A stretch of 64,000 nucleotides of DNA, taken from Cellulomonas persica (GTDB lineage: Bacteria; Actinomycetota; Actinomycetes; Actinomycetales; Cellulomonadaceae). The notes beneath the pieces are model-generated. The model worked only from the letters and a program-made list of their open reading frames with translations, made no database searches and had not been told where the DNA came from. Shown here one piece after another: positions 10,185 to 18,468 of this stretch (position 1 is the first letter of the stretch; the number at the start of each line of letters is the position of its first letter). The stretch spans positions 248,001 through 312,000 of the forward strand of contig NZ_BJUA01000002.1 in the NCBI RefSeq assembly GCF_007989825.1. Reading direction: 5' to 3'. The position numbers and the translations under genes were made by a program.

Positions 10185-11296
10185 CGCCCGACGGCCGCAC
10201 GACCCGGGACACACCGACGAGCGTGCCGTGGTCTGCCCGCGGTCCGCGCGGCCTGCTGCTGCGCTGGGGGCTGCCGCGCGACCCGCACGCGTCCCGTCAC
10301 GTGACGAGCTTCCTCGTCGTCACCGTGCTGACCGTGCTGGTGACCCGCGGCGCGCTGGCGGCCACGGGCTTCCCGCAGGTCGGGGGAGAGGGCCTGCACA
10401 TCTCTCACGTCCTGTGGGGCGGCCTGCTGCTCGCCGTGGCCGTGATGCTCGCGCTGTCGTTCATCGGCCCCGTCGTCCGGCCGATCGTCGTGCTGGTCGG
10501 GGGAGTGGGCTTCGGCCTGTTCGTCGACGAGATCGGCAAGTTCGTCACCGACGACTACGACTACTTCTACGGCCCCACCGCGATGCTCGTGTACATCTCG
10601 GTGGTCGCGCTCGCGCTCATCGGCGAGGCGCTGTCGGGACGCCGCAGCGCGGTCCCGCCCGAGCGGCTCGCCGCCGCGGTCGACCAAGCCGTCGCCGGGG
10701 TCGCGGGGGGCTTCTCGCCGCGCGTGCGCGCGCACGCCAACGACCTGCTGGACGGCGCGGACGGCGTCCCGGGCCGCGACGAGGCGGCGGCGCTCGTCGC
10801 GACGGTCCGGCCCGACCGCAGCGAGCTGCCCGACCCGATCGCCTGGGCCTCGCACACCGTCGTCGCCCTGTCTCGTCGGCTCGTGCGCGCGGCCTGGGTC
10901 CCACGTGTCGCGGTCGTGACCATCGCGGGGACCGCGCTGGTCGGCGTCGCACGGGGTCTGTGGCTCGCACGCGACGGCGGGACGTCCGGGTGGATCGTCG
11001 GCGCGCTGCTCGTCGGCGGCGCCGCGACCACCGCCGCGTGCATCGCCGGGCTCCTGGCCGACGACCGCGAGCACGCGTTCATTTGGTTCCGCCGGGGCGT
11101 GCTCGTGAGCCTCCTGGTCACGCAGGTCGCCCTCCTGCGCATCGAGGAGTGGGCGGGCTACGCGGGCCTCGCGCTCGACGTGGTCCTGCTCGGGCTCGTC
11201 GCCGCCGAGCTCGACGTCCTACGCGAACGCGCGCACTCAGGAGACACCGAGGAGGCCGAGGCGGGTCTGGGCGGCGGCCGTCCGAGCGGACGATGA
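10181..11296 (+). CDS. Multi-pass membrane protein of unknown function
   Basis: I recognise no characterised family. The 371-residue protein has a short N-terminal cytoplasmic stretch, then about three or four hydrophobic segments before residue 150, a soluble central part (about 150-240) and three or four more segments. A conserved-looking loop [17 protein letters not shown] lies between early membrane segments. The GTG at 10181 overlaps the der stop, so it is probably co-transcribed with der. A strong terminator palindrome follows seven bases after the stop. Confidence 0.75.
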   Translation: MTPDGRTTRDTPTSVPWSARGPRGLLLRWGLPRDPHASRHVTSFLVVTVLTVLVTRGALAATGFPQVGGEGLHISHVLWGGLLLAVAVMLALSFIGPVVRPIVVLVGGVGFGLFVDEIGKFVTDDYDYFYGPTAMLVYISVVALALIGEALSGRRSAVPPERLAAAVDQAVAGVAGGFSPRVRAHANDLLDGADGVPGRDEAAALVATVRPDRSELPDPIAWASHTVVALSRRLVRAAWVPRVAVVTIAGTALVGVARGLWLARDGGTSGWIVGALLVGGAATTAACIAGLLADDREHAFIWFRRGVLVSLLVTQVALLRIEEWAGYAGLALDVVLLGLVAAELDVLRERAHSGDTEEAEAGLGGGRPSGR

Positions 11297-11302
11297 GACG
11301 AC

Positions 11303-11337
11303 TCAGGCCTGGTGAGACGACGTCTCACCAGGCCTGA
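11303..11337. terminator. Strong palindromic terminator after the der operon
   Basis: A perfect inverted repeat with 17-bp arms (11303-11319 and 11321-11337) and a single central base. It lies just after the membrane-protein gene and four bases before the left attachment repeat. No U-tract is evident, as is common for actinobacterial terminators. It can act in both directions. Confidence 0.8.
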
Positions 11338-11340
11338 TGT

Positions 11341-11375
11341 TGTCGGGCTGACAGGATTTGAACCTGCGACCCCTT
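11341..11375. repeat. Left attachment repeat (orphan tRNA 3' end)
   Basis: This 35-base block is identical to 15631-15665, differs at the next base (T against G), then matches again for six bases. It corresponds to the T-arm and 3' acceptor half of tRNA-Pro on the minus strand and has no 5' half, so it is not a tRNA gene. Confidence 0.9.
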
Positions 11376-11622
11376 TACCCCCGGCCATGCCAGGGAAAGA
11401 ACAGCGCGCAACGCAGCGCAGCCAGAATCCGACCGTGACCTGCGCGAAAAGTGCGCCTGGCGAAGCGAGCCGCAGCGACTCGGACACCCCATTCGGAGAT
11501 CGAGTGACTCATGGAACGACTCATGACTCGGCGGCTCTCCCCAGCTCTCGCGCTGCCCTCCGGCGGCGACTGATCGCGCGCGCCACCCGTAGCGCCGAAC
11601 GCTCGCCCGCTAGCGTCGCGGC
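11376..11622. other. Element end without genes, holding TGACTCATG repeats
   Basis: No coding signal is seen. TGACTCATGGAACG occurs at 11505-11518, immediately followed by a second GACTCATGA copy at 11519-11527. The same 14-mer recurs at the other end of the element (15552-15565). These could be integrase arm-type binding sites. Confidence 0.5.
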
Positions 11623-12121
11623 ATGTCTCACGCGCAGGTCGTGTTGCTCGTGCTCGGTCTGGTGCTGACCGTCGCGGGATCGGTCCTGGCGGTCACGGCC
11701 GCCGTGCGCGACTGGCGTCGATTCCGAGCGTCCGAACCGATCGTCATTCCGCGTCGGTTGCGCGACTGGTGGCGACACACAGTCACGCGTACGCCGCGAC
11801 CGCGATCGCGGATCTACGGCATGTCCGGGACTGGGATCGGCTACGTCGACTTCACAGCAGCCGAGCGGACCGCGAGCGACGACGGCGACCTCGGCAGGCG
11901 GGTCGACGCGCTGGTGCAGATCGCCCGCGAGCTCGAAGCGCGCTATCGCCGCGCACCATGCGGCGACCGATTACTCGATCGGAACAGGCAAGGATCTCGC
12001 TGCCCTGCGAGCCTCGATCGCGGACGTCGCGACGAGTTCGGTGCGGCTCGAACTGGTCGGCGTCGTGCTCGCCGTCCTCGGTGCCTGCCTATCGACCGCG
12101 TCGAGCTTGCTCTCGGCCTGA
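11623..12121 (+). pseudogene. Frameshifted small membrane protein of the element
   Basis: From the ATG at 11623 the frame encodes a hydrophobic N-terminus (VVLLVLGLVLTVAGSVLAV) followed by a soluble region up to about residue 110 (LVQIARELEARYRR). After that the frame becomes Arg/Pro-rich and unlike protein. Shifting by one base near 11945-11965 gives a protein-like continuation (ATDYSIGTGKDLAALRASI) with a C-terminal hydrophobic helix (LVGVVLAVLGACLSTASS) and a TGA at 12119-12121. If unshifted, the original frame runs to 12150. I infer one extra base, a real decay event or a sequencing error. A programmed shift is possible but there is no supporting stimulator. Function is unknown. Confidence 0.5.
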
Positions 12122-12291
12122 CCGCGACTCGCGCGAGCGCGGGGCGCTAATCCTGCGGCTGCGATTCTCAGCGCCTCCCACGGCGTCCCGGGCCGCTGAC
12201 CAGGCCGAGGCCGCCAGGCCGCCCAGGGGGCGCGTACGGGCTCAGAGCGAGCCTGCAGCGTGCACCCCTGCTTGGCATCGAGCATGGGCAC

Positions 12292-13143
12292 ATGACCGAG
12301 CCGATCACACCCACAGCAGGGGTCCCATCGTCCACCTGGCCGAACGTCAAGGTCGCTCGCGCAGCGCAGCACCTGTCCGAGCTGCAGGCACGAATCGGCC
12401 TCTGGTTTGCCACGAGTCCGTTCTACGGCGATGCCGTGGTCGCGGACGATCGGCTGAGCTGGTCCATGCGCCTGCACGTGCTGTCGCCGCCGCCACTAGA
12501 CGAGTGGGGTGCCTACGTGGGCGACTGCGTGCACAACCTGCGCAGCGCTCTCGATGCAGCGGTCTGGGATCTCGCGACGAGCGGCGGACGGGAGCCGTCG
12601 AGTCCGACCTGGATCAGCTTTCCGATAGTCACGACGGCCGAACGCTGGAGAGGCGTCCCGGAGCGCAACCTCGACGGTCTGCCTGCCGACGCGATCGAGC
12701 GGATCTGGCGGATTCAGCCGTTTCAGCGTCCTGCAGCGGAACAGCCCGGGGACGCGCTGGCGATCCTGCAGCGCCTCGACAACGACGACAAGCACCGATC
12801 GAAGATCGTGGCGCAGGTCGCGGCAGTGGAGATGGGCCACGACTGGAGCGTGGAGTTCGCCGATGATGCGGCGGCCGGGCGCAACGTTCCACCTGACACC
12901 ACGTTGCACGCACCCGACCTCACCGACGGTGCAGTACTCATGGTGAACCGAACGGTCGACCCGATCGTGAAGGTCAGGGGCTCATTCGCCCTCAGGGCGA
13001 ACCTCGTGATCGAAACGCCGATGGGACCGCAGCAACTGATCGAGACCCTGGGATCGCTGATCAGCTACGTCGACCAGATCCTCGCGATCGTGTACGGGCG
13101 GGTCGAGCTGGTCGGGCCCGGTACGGCGGATGCCACGGAGTAG
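12292..13143 (+). CDS. Element-borne hypothetical protein with NLRSALD and DKHR motifs
   Basis: No characterised function. The 283-residue protein is soluble, with the blocks CVHNLRSALDAAVWDLA (about residues 80-96) and LDNDDKHR (about 162-169). This pair of motifs recurs in widespread uncharacterised actinobacterial and phage-island proteins, and the spacing of conserved His and Arg is loosely reminiscent of helical HEPN-type folds; that comparison is only an inference. It has an ATG start, no obvious partner gene and ordinary codon use. It is one of the few apparently intact frames on the element. Confidence 0.6.
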   Translation: MTEPITPTAGVPSSTWPNVKVARAAQHLSELQARIGLWFATSPFYGDAVVADDRLSWSMRLHVLSPPPLDEWGAYVGDCVHNLRSALDAAVWDLATSGGREPSSPTWISFPIVTTAERWRGVPERNLDGLPADAIERIWRIQPFQRPAAEQPGDALAILQRLDNDDKHRSKIVAQVAAVEMGHDWSVEFADDAAAGRNVPPDTTLHAPDLTDGAVLMVNRTVDPIVKVRGSFALRANLVIETPMGPQQLIETLGSLISYVDQILAIVYGRVELVGPGTADATE

Positions 13144-13179
13144 CCGTACGGCCCGCCGTCGAGGCCGACGCCATCGTCG

Positions 13180-13446
13180 CTACCGAGCTGCGCCGTACCG
13201 CCTGCCCGCCCACACGCCGAACGACGGGCGCAGCTCGCGGGCAGCCTCGCCGCACGGCACGAGGACCAGGCAGGAGCGGCAGCGGAGGCACGCCTCGGCG
13301 ACCTCGGCGGCCGTGCTGCGCGGCGAGATCCAGGCGGGGTCCCCGCTCGTGCAGGGCGCGCCCGCGAGGATCGCCGCCGACGTCAGTTCGGCCACGGCCG
13401 ACGACGCACCAGCGCCCGGACGAGCCGACCGGGTCAGCGTGTCCAT
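13180..13446 (-). CDS. WhiB-like iron-sulfur protein of the element
   Basis: An 88-residue protein with the WhiB cysteine arrangement: an early Cys in APCTSG, then CLRC, CRSC and a final Cys in LVLVPCGEAAREL. Thus CxxC and Cx5C follow the first Cys at a shorter than usual distance (21 residues). The turn motif FGVWAGRRYG resembles the GVWGG signature. WhiB proteins bind a 4Fe-4S cluster and regulate transcription with sigma factors; phage and plasmid versions modulate the host. The ATG at 13446 overlaps the end of the upstream zinc-finger-like gene by 13 bases, suggesting coupling. Confidence 0.6.
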   Translation of the reverse strand: MDTLTRSARPGAGASSAVAELTSAAILAGAPCTSGDPAWISPRSTAAEVAEACLRCRSCLVLVPCGEAARELRPSFGVWAGRRYGAAR

Positions 13447-13889
13447 CGGGCAGGCACCGCCCAGCCGAGCTCGTCGGCGGCGAGCGCGAGCTCGGTCGGG
13501 ATCGTCCGGTCGCGGACCAGCTCGACGGCCCGCGCCCACAGGTCGGCGGCCTCGCCCGTCCGGCCCCGTGCGAGAGCGGCCCGGATCCGCCAGCACCAGA
13601 ACGGCTCGTCGAGCCCGCGCGCGGGGTCGGCGGAAGCCCGCACGAGCTCGGCGACCTGGGCGAGCCGCGCAGCCTTGCGGGTGGCCTCTCGGGCGACGAC
13701 GCGCGACCATTCGGCACGCTTGCGGCAGGACCGAGAGCATCGCGCGTCCGGCGCTCGGTCGACGAGCACGACGCCGCAGCCGTCGCGCACGTACACCCGC
13801 TCGGGCGGCTGCCCGACGAGCTGCAGGCGGCGCTCGGGCGCAGCGGAGGCGATCGGGGCGCGCTCCGGCGATCGGGGTCGGATCGCCAC
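13434..13889 (-). CDS. Element hypothetical protein with cysteine-rich motif
   Basis: A 151-residue protein from a GTG at 13889. A cysteine cluster is seen at residues 42-60 (DGCGVVLVDRAPDARCSRSC), reminiscent of small zinc-ribbon or CGNR-like fingers, followed by helical Ala/Arg/Glu-rich sequence and WCWRIRAALARGR. No enzyme motif is apparent. It overlaps the WhiB-like gene downstream. The frame is maintained and reads as protein throughout, unlike the flanking broken gene. Function unknown; a DNA-binding role would be a guess. Confidence 0.5.
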   Translation of the reverse strand: MAIRPRSPERAPIASAAPERRLQLVGQPPERVYVRDGCGVVLVDRAPDARCSRSCRKRAEWSRVVAREATRKAARLAQVAELVRASADPARGLDEPFWCWRIRAALARGRTGEAADLWARAVELVRDRTIPTELALAADELGWAVPARWTR

Positions 13890-13940
13890 TGGTCGCCGCC
13901 CCGGTACGTGAGTGCCCGAGATCCATCGCGGGATGCCCTG

Positions 13941-14433
13941 GCCGCCTGAGGACGAAAACCCGGGCCGTGCGCCTCAGTCATCGGTAGAATCGCGGCGAAC
14001 CCGCCCAAGGCGTGCCCACCCGGTAAAGGCGCGTCCGACCGCAGCTCGGCGAGGGTGGTTGCCCGTTCGAGCCGGGCCGGGTCCGTGACGGGAACCTCGC
14101 GCTGCGGTCGCGATTCGGTTCCCCAACCCGCGGTGCTCGGCGTGTTCGTGCGTATCGCGTCGACCTCGTCGAGCTAGCGGTGCGCCTGCAGGACGGCGTC
14201 GACGTCGAGCGCGTGACGCTGCGCGTACAGAGAGTCTCGAAGTATTCGCGCCGCACCTCGTCCTCGCGCGCGAGCAGCCACAGCCGCTCTTGCTCATCGT
14301 CGAGGCGTTGCTGCCAGCTCATGCCGTCGGCGAGCTCGGGCGTCGGAACGGGCGCGGGCTCGAGGTCGTCGGCCTGGTCGAGCTGTACCCAGCGTGCGCC
14401 AGCGGCGACGAGCTCGTCGGCCTCGGCGAGCAC
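13941..14433 (-). pseudogene. Disrupted element gene (frameshift plus nonsense codon)
   Basis: From a GTG at 14433 the frame reads LAEADELVAAGARWVQLDQ, continuing to WLLAREDEVRREYFETL. In the minus-strand run ACTCTCTG two extra bases (a CT duplication) shift the frame. Correcting this gives LYAQRHALDVDAVLQAHR, then a TAG at 14174-14176. The same frame continues beyond the stop with convincing protein (VTDPARLERATTLAELRS, then HALGGFAAILPMTE) to about 13941. So one former gene of at least 160 residues carries both a dinucleotide insertion and an in-frame stop. Function is not recognised; the coiled, charged N-terminus suggests a small phage-type protein. Confidence 0.5.
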
Positions 14434-14489
14434 GAGCGCGGAGCGGGCGACCGCACGCTCCAGCGCAGCACTAGGAACGAGGACCAGGC

Positions 14490-15535
14490 ATGACGACCAC
14501 GACGCGACGCGCTCGCACGGCGAGGGCAGGATCTATGAGGCGAACGGTGGGTTCGTGGCTCGGGTCCCGTACGTCGACGCAGCGACGGGCAAGCGCAAGC
14601 TGCAGCGGGTGACCAAGCGCACCCGTCGCGAGGCGCTCGAAGCGCTCCGGGACATGCAGCGCCGCCGCGCAGGCGGAAAGCCACTGCGCGACTCGACGGG
14701 CACAGTCGCGCCATGGTCCCAGCGCTGGGATCCGACATCCCTAGCGGCATCCGAGCGCCGAGAGACGACCAAGATGATCTATCGGACCCTCGCGAAGACG
14801 CTGATCCGCCCGTACCTCGGAGGGATCCGGCTCGACAAGCTGCGCCCGACCGACGTCGAGACATGGCTCGCCGATCTCAGCGCGGCGGGCAAGTCGGCGA
14901 GCACGCGGCGTCAGGCACTCACGATCCTGCGCGCGATGCTCGATACCGCTGTCCGCGACGGCGTCGTCGCCACGAACGTCGCCGCGACCGTCACGAGGCC
15001 GACGCTGCGCCGAGCCGAGGCGAAGCACTTCGACGCCTCGGGCGTTGCTGCGCTAGTCGCCGCTGCACAGGATGACCAGCTGCCGCCGTTGCTGATCACC
15101 CGGACCGAGCACGGCCTCGTGATTCAGCCGCCCAAGACAGCTCGCGGCTGGCGAACCATGCCGCTGTCAGCGCCTGTCGTCGCCGCGCTGCGGGCGCAGC
15201 GTCAGCAGCAGCGCCTCGACCGGCTCGCCGCTGGGATCTCGTGGATCGCGACCGACCACGTGTTCACGACGACGGCTGGCACGCCGCACGCCCCGCGCAA
15301 CATCAGCCGATGGTTCACGGCGCTCGCGAAGCGCGCCGGGGTCGAGGGTTCGATGCACGCCACGCGGAACACGGCGCTCTCGGGCATGGTGAACGCAGGC
15401 GTACCGCTCGCGGTCGTCAGCCGGGTCGCCGGACACGAGTCGATCAACATCACGATCGACGTGTACGGACACGTCAGCGAGCAGTCGGCACGCGACGCTG
15501 TCGACGCTGCGGTGGGCGCGCTCGGCCACGGATGA
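14490..15535 (+). pseudogene. Tyrosine integrase remnant lacking catalytic box I
   Basis: Phage/ICE-type integrase next to its target tRNA. Present: the N-terminal arm-binding domain (GRIYEANGGFVARVPYVD), the SAM-like core-binding domain (FVARV to TVTRPTLRRAEA) and the C-terminal box with HATRNTALSGMVNAG (HxxR), RVAGHES and the nucleophile Tyr in DVYGHV. Missing: the segment between QLPPLLI and TRTEHGLVIQPPKT, where relatives carry the TGLRRGE-type block with the first catalytic Arg. About 40 residues are gone in frame. No start codon exists in frame before GRIYEANGG; the likely ATG at 14490 is two bases out of frame. Inactive by inference. Confidence 0.8.
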
Positions 15536-15570
15536 CTCATGGTCGAGCGAATGACTCATGGAACGTCCTG

Positions 15571-15625
15571 AGACACGAATCAGGGGCCGTCCCAATCTCT
15601 CGGAAACGGCCCCTGATCTGTGTCT
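15571..15625. terminator. Bidirectional terminator between integrase and tRNA-Pro
   Basis: Arms of 20 bases (15571-15590 and 15606-15625) pair with two mismatches around a 15-base loop, with a TCTTT run after the right arm. It serves the integrase on the plus strand and the tRNA transcript on the minus strand. Confidence 0.75.
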
Positions 15626-15630
15626 TTACC

Positions 15631-15706
<76 letters not shown>

Positions 15707-15811
15707 ATGGCTCCCGAAGAAGCCTGCGACAGCCTACCGTACGGGCGCGGGTGCCTCGTCGCCCGTCCCATCCGTGTCGTCCTGGCGGCACGTGGTGCCG
15801 CGGTGCGTCCG

Positions 15812-17881
15812 CTACTTGAGCGCGGAGCGGGGGGTCACCTTCGTGCGGAGGTCGGTCAGCTCGGCCTGGTACTTGGAGGCGCTCTGCTGCGCGAGGGCCA
15901 GCGCGGCTGTGTACTCCTTGACCTCCTCCTCCTGCTTCTGGGTCTTCTCCTTGACGGAGTCCAGCTCGGCCAGACGCTGCTGACTGACCAGCACCTTCTG
16001 GTTCTCCTCCTTGACCAGCGTCTCCAGCGCGGGGATGCCGACGGTCACCGCGTCGTAGAGCCCCTTGGGCAGGTAGGTGGAGGTGGGCGTCTTCTTCTCC
16101 TGGAAGTAGGAGTACAGGGACTTGCCGGCGCTGCCCTTCACCTTGATCTTCTCGGCGAGCTGCGACTTCGGGACGGTGAAGACGTCTCCGCTGCGTCGGG
16201 TGTAGGTGATCGGCAGGGCGTTGTACCCCTTGATCCGGAAGACCGTGGGCTGGGGCTCGCCCGCGCGGCTCCCGGCGGGCACCGTGACGTCCACGGTGTC
16301 GTCGCCGTCCGTCACGGCGAGCTGGAGATCGGTGAGCACCTCTCGGAGCGTCTTCTCCGCCTCGGTGGGCGGAGCAGTGTGCTTCTCCGCGTCGACGATC
16401 TTCACGAAGAGCTTGGTGCCCTGGATCGAGCCGGGTACCTTCTTGCCGCCGTACGTGTACTCGCCGCCCGACCGCGGCAGCAGGTCCTCGTACGGGGCCT
16501 GACCGATCGAGGCCAGGGGCAGCACGAAGTAGGCGTAGCCACGCAGGTGCTTGCGGCCCAGGTCCGGGTTGCTCGCCAGCCGCTCGACCTCGTCCAGCGA
16601 GGTGATCTCCGTCCAGTCGGTCGGGCTGAAGGCCGCGTTGGCCTGGTTGGCGGTGATGGCCAGGATGCGCTGGAGCCGCGCATGGATCTCCAGAGCGATC
16701 GCGGCTCGCGCCTCGTCCGTCTTGGCCGCGCGGTGCTTCTTCAGGTCGCCGTACAGCCCGTCGCCCTCGGCCTCGAGCTCCTCGTACCTCGGCGCGAAGT
16801 ACCGACCGTCACGGTCCATGTCGGCCTTGTCGTCGACGGGTTCCGTGCGGATGGAGGTGTTCGGGCCGGCGTACTGGTTGCCCTGCTGCCACTCGTAGAA
16901 CGACTCACGGACGTCCTGGATCCGCTGCCCGCCGATCTCCCCGGTGTCGGCGGGGTCCGCCAGGCGCGCCCGGACCGCCGCCAGCGCGTCCGGGCTGTAG
17001 TCGGGCAGCGTGACCTTGAGCAGCTCGAGCATCTTCTGGGTCAACACCTGAGGGATCGAGCGGATGTAGATGTCGTTGCGCTGGTCGGCGCTCAACGTCC
17101 TGGCGGCTTCGACCAGCTTGGCGTGGCCGATGATGTGGTGGCCGGTCAGCGTCCACCCGTCGTGGCTCTGGCCGGTCGAATACGGGTTGATCTCGCGGCG
17201 CCGGATCACCCCCGCGGCGTGATGGCGCCGCAGCCGGCTCAGCGCAGGGCGGGCGCCCGGCGTGGAGAGCTCCGTGGGTGTCGCCGTCGGCTCGTGGCGC
17301 CGCTGGAGGAGGCTCAGTGCCGAGGCCGCCACGCCGTCAGCCGCGCTCTCTGCCGGGTCGGCGGCGTGCCCGATCGTCGTCTGCGACGAGCTGGAGCCGT
17401 GGCGCGCGGTCTGGTTCTGCACGACGTGAGCCAGCTCGTGCGCGAGCAGCTGTCGGCCGCCGGTGCTGTCGGGCGCGTACGCGCCCTGGGTGAAGTAGAT
17501 GTCCTGGCCGTGCGTGAACGCGCTCGCCTGCACCGAGCGGGAGATCCGGTCCGCCTCACCGTCCGCGTGGACGCGCACGCCACCGAAGTCGGCTCCCATC
17601 GCCTCGCCGAGCGGGACGGCGAGCGCGTCGGGCAGCGGCCTGCCCGCGCCGCGACGACGCACGAGCGCCGCCAGGGTCTCGGCCGGCAGCGGCGTCCCGC
17701 CGAGCGGGTCGGACGGTGCCGGCTCGACCGCTCTGCGCACGTCGAACGCCAGTCCGTCGAGCGGCGCGGCGTTCGACGGCGCCACGTCACGACCGACCGG
17801 GGCCGGGCGGTCGACGGGCAGGCCGCCCGAAGCCGCGGACGCAGGGTTCGTCTTCCGACCACGCTCGGCGTGCTGGGTCAC
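15812..17881 (-). CDS. DUF4157 (HELAH) protein with GHH motif and C-terminal coiled coil
   Basis: A 689-residue soluble protein. Residues 82-160 form a DUF4157 domain: PLGEAMGADFGGVRVHADGE, then the zinc-metallopeptidase-like HELAH at 148-152. Such domains head effectors of extracellular contractile injection systems and related toxins. A second block around 240-255 contains TLTGHHIIGH, resembling the GHH/HNH motif of Endo VII-type nuclease toxins. The middle is of unknown fold. The last 65 residues are a heptad-rich coiled coil (QKVLVSQQRLAELDSVKEK). There is no signal peptide. The GTG at 17881 has GGAGG seven bases upstream. No injection-system structural genes or immunity gene are seen in this window. 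Confidence 0.75.
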   Translation of the reverse strand: MTQHAERGRKTNPASAASGGLPVDRPAPVGRDVAPSNAAPLDGLAFDVRRAVEPAPSDPLGGTPLPAETLAALVRRRGAGRPLPDALAVPLGEAMGADFGGVRVHADGEADRISRSVQASAFTHGQDIYFTQGAYAPDSTGGRQLLAHELAHVVQNQTARHGSSSSQTTIGHAADPAESAADGVAASALSLLQRRHEPTATPTELSTPGARPALSRLRRHHAAGVIRRREINPYSTGQSHDGWTLTGHHIIGHAKLVEAARTLSADQRNDIYIRSIPQVLTQKMLELLKVTLPDYSPDALAAVRARLADPADTGEIGGQRIQDVRESFYEWQQGNQYAGPNTSIRTEPVDDKADMDRDGRYFAPRYEELEAEGDGLYGDLKKHRAAKTDEARAAIALEIHARLQRILAITANQANAAFSPTDWTEITSLDEVERLASNPDLGRKHLRGYAYFVLPLASIGQAPYEDLLPRSGGEYTYGGKKVPGSIQGTKLFVKIVDAEKHTAPPTEAEKTLREVLTDLQLAVTDGDDTVDVTVPAGSRAGEPQPTVFRIKGYNALPITYTRRSGDVFTVPKSQLAEKIKVKGSAGKSLYSYFQEKKTPTSTYLPKGLYDAVTVGIPALETLVKEENQKVLVSQQRLAELDSVKEKTQKQEEEVKEYTAALALAQQSASKYQAELTDLRTKVTPRSALK

Positions 17882-18045
17882 GGTGGGCCTCCGGTGGGTC
17901 GCGAGCTCCCCCTGCGCGGGTACCGCCGACCCACGGTCGGACGGCTTCGTCCGGGCCGACGTGGCCTCAGACGAACCGGACAGGCGCGTCGATCGTCGCG
18001 CCGTCGGAGCACCGACCGCAAGAGCAGCGACGCGACGACCTCAGC

Positions 18046-18398
18046 GAGTGCGACCGTCGAAGCTCGTCCCTCGCCGACTGGTCCGACCGGCACGCGGACG
18101 CCCTCACCGCGTCGACGAGCGCCCCGGGCGGGGAGCGGTCTGGCAGGCCGCGGCGTCGGCTGCGGACCCCGGGTCGGCGCAGGACCCCGGTCTGGCGCTT
18201 CTCGGTGACCTCGTCTCGCTGCACGCGCACGCCACACGCGTGGCGCTGGTCTGGCAGCTCGTCGGCATGGCCGCGAGGACCACGCACGACGCCGAGCTCG
18301 CGGCGCTCGAGCAGCAGTGCCGACCGGAGGTGCTGCGCCAGGCTGCGTGGGCCGGCGCCGAGGCCAAGCAGGCGGCGAACCAGCTGCTCGTCACCTGA
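18046..18398 (+). pseudogene. Probable frameshifted small ORF before the catalase terminator
   Basis: The last 85 codons before the TGA at 18398 read as protein (DLVSLHAHATRVALVWQLVG, then CRPEVLRQAAWAGAEAKQAA) with no in-frame ATG or convincing GTG upstream. In the next frame, 18010-18130 reads ECDRRSSSLADWSDRHADAL, which would join smoothly if one base were lost near 18130. A strong terminator eight bases after the stop supports a real transcription unit ending here. I infer a gene with a frameshift and an unidentified start. Function unknown. The stretch 17882-18045 shows nothing convincing. Confidence 0.35.
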
Positions 18399-18405
18399 GC
18401 GCACG

Positions 18406-18451
18406 CGCACGTGGCTCGGCGGGCTGCGAACCACCCGCCGAGCCACGTGCG
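18406..18451. terminator. Bidirectional terminator before the catalase gene end
   Basis: Perfect 18-bp arms (18406-18423 and 18434-18451) around a 10-base loop, lying between the plus-strand ORF ending at 18398 and the convergent catalase gene ending at 18469. Confidence 0.8.
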
Positions 18452-18468
18452 TGCGCCACGGCTTCGCG

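Noticed and set aside
11341..11375. A second tRNA gene at the left element end
   Set aside because: Only the 3' half is present; no D-arm or anticodon stem can be formed.
14319..14864. A 181-codon minus-strand frame over the integrase start
   Set aside because: Arg/Ser-rich, no motif, and it overlaps conserved integrase sequence in the opposite direction.
15707..18208. An 833-codon plus-strand open frame across the DUF4157 gene
   Set aside because: Low-complexity Leu/Arg/Gly sequence with no motif; the minus-strand DUF4157 gene accounts for this DNA.
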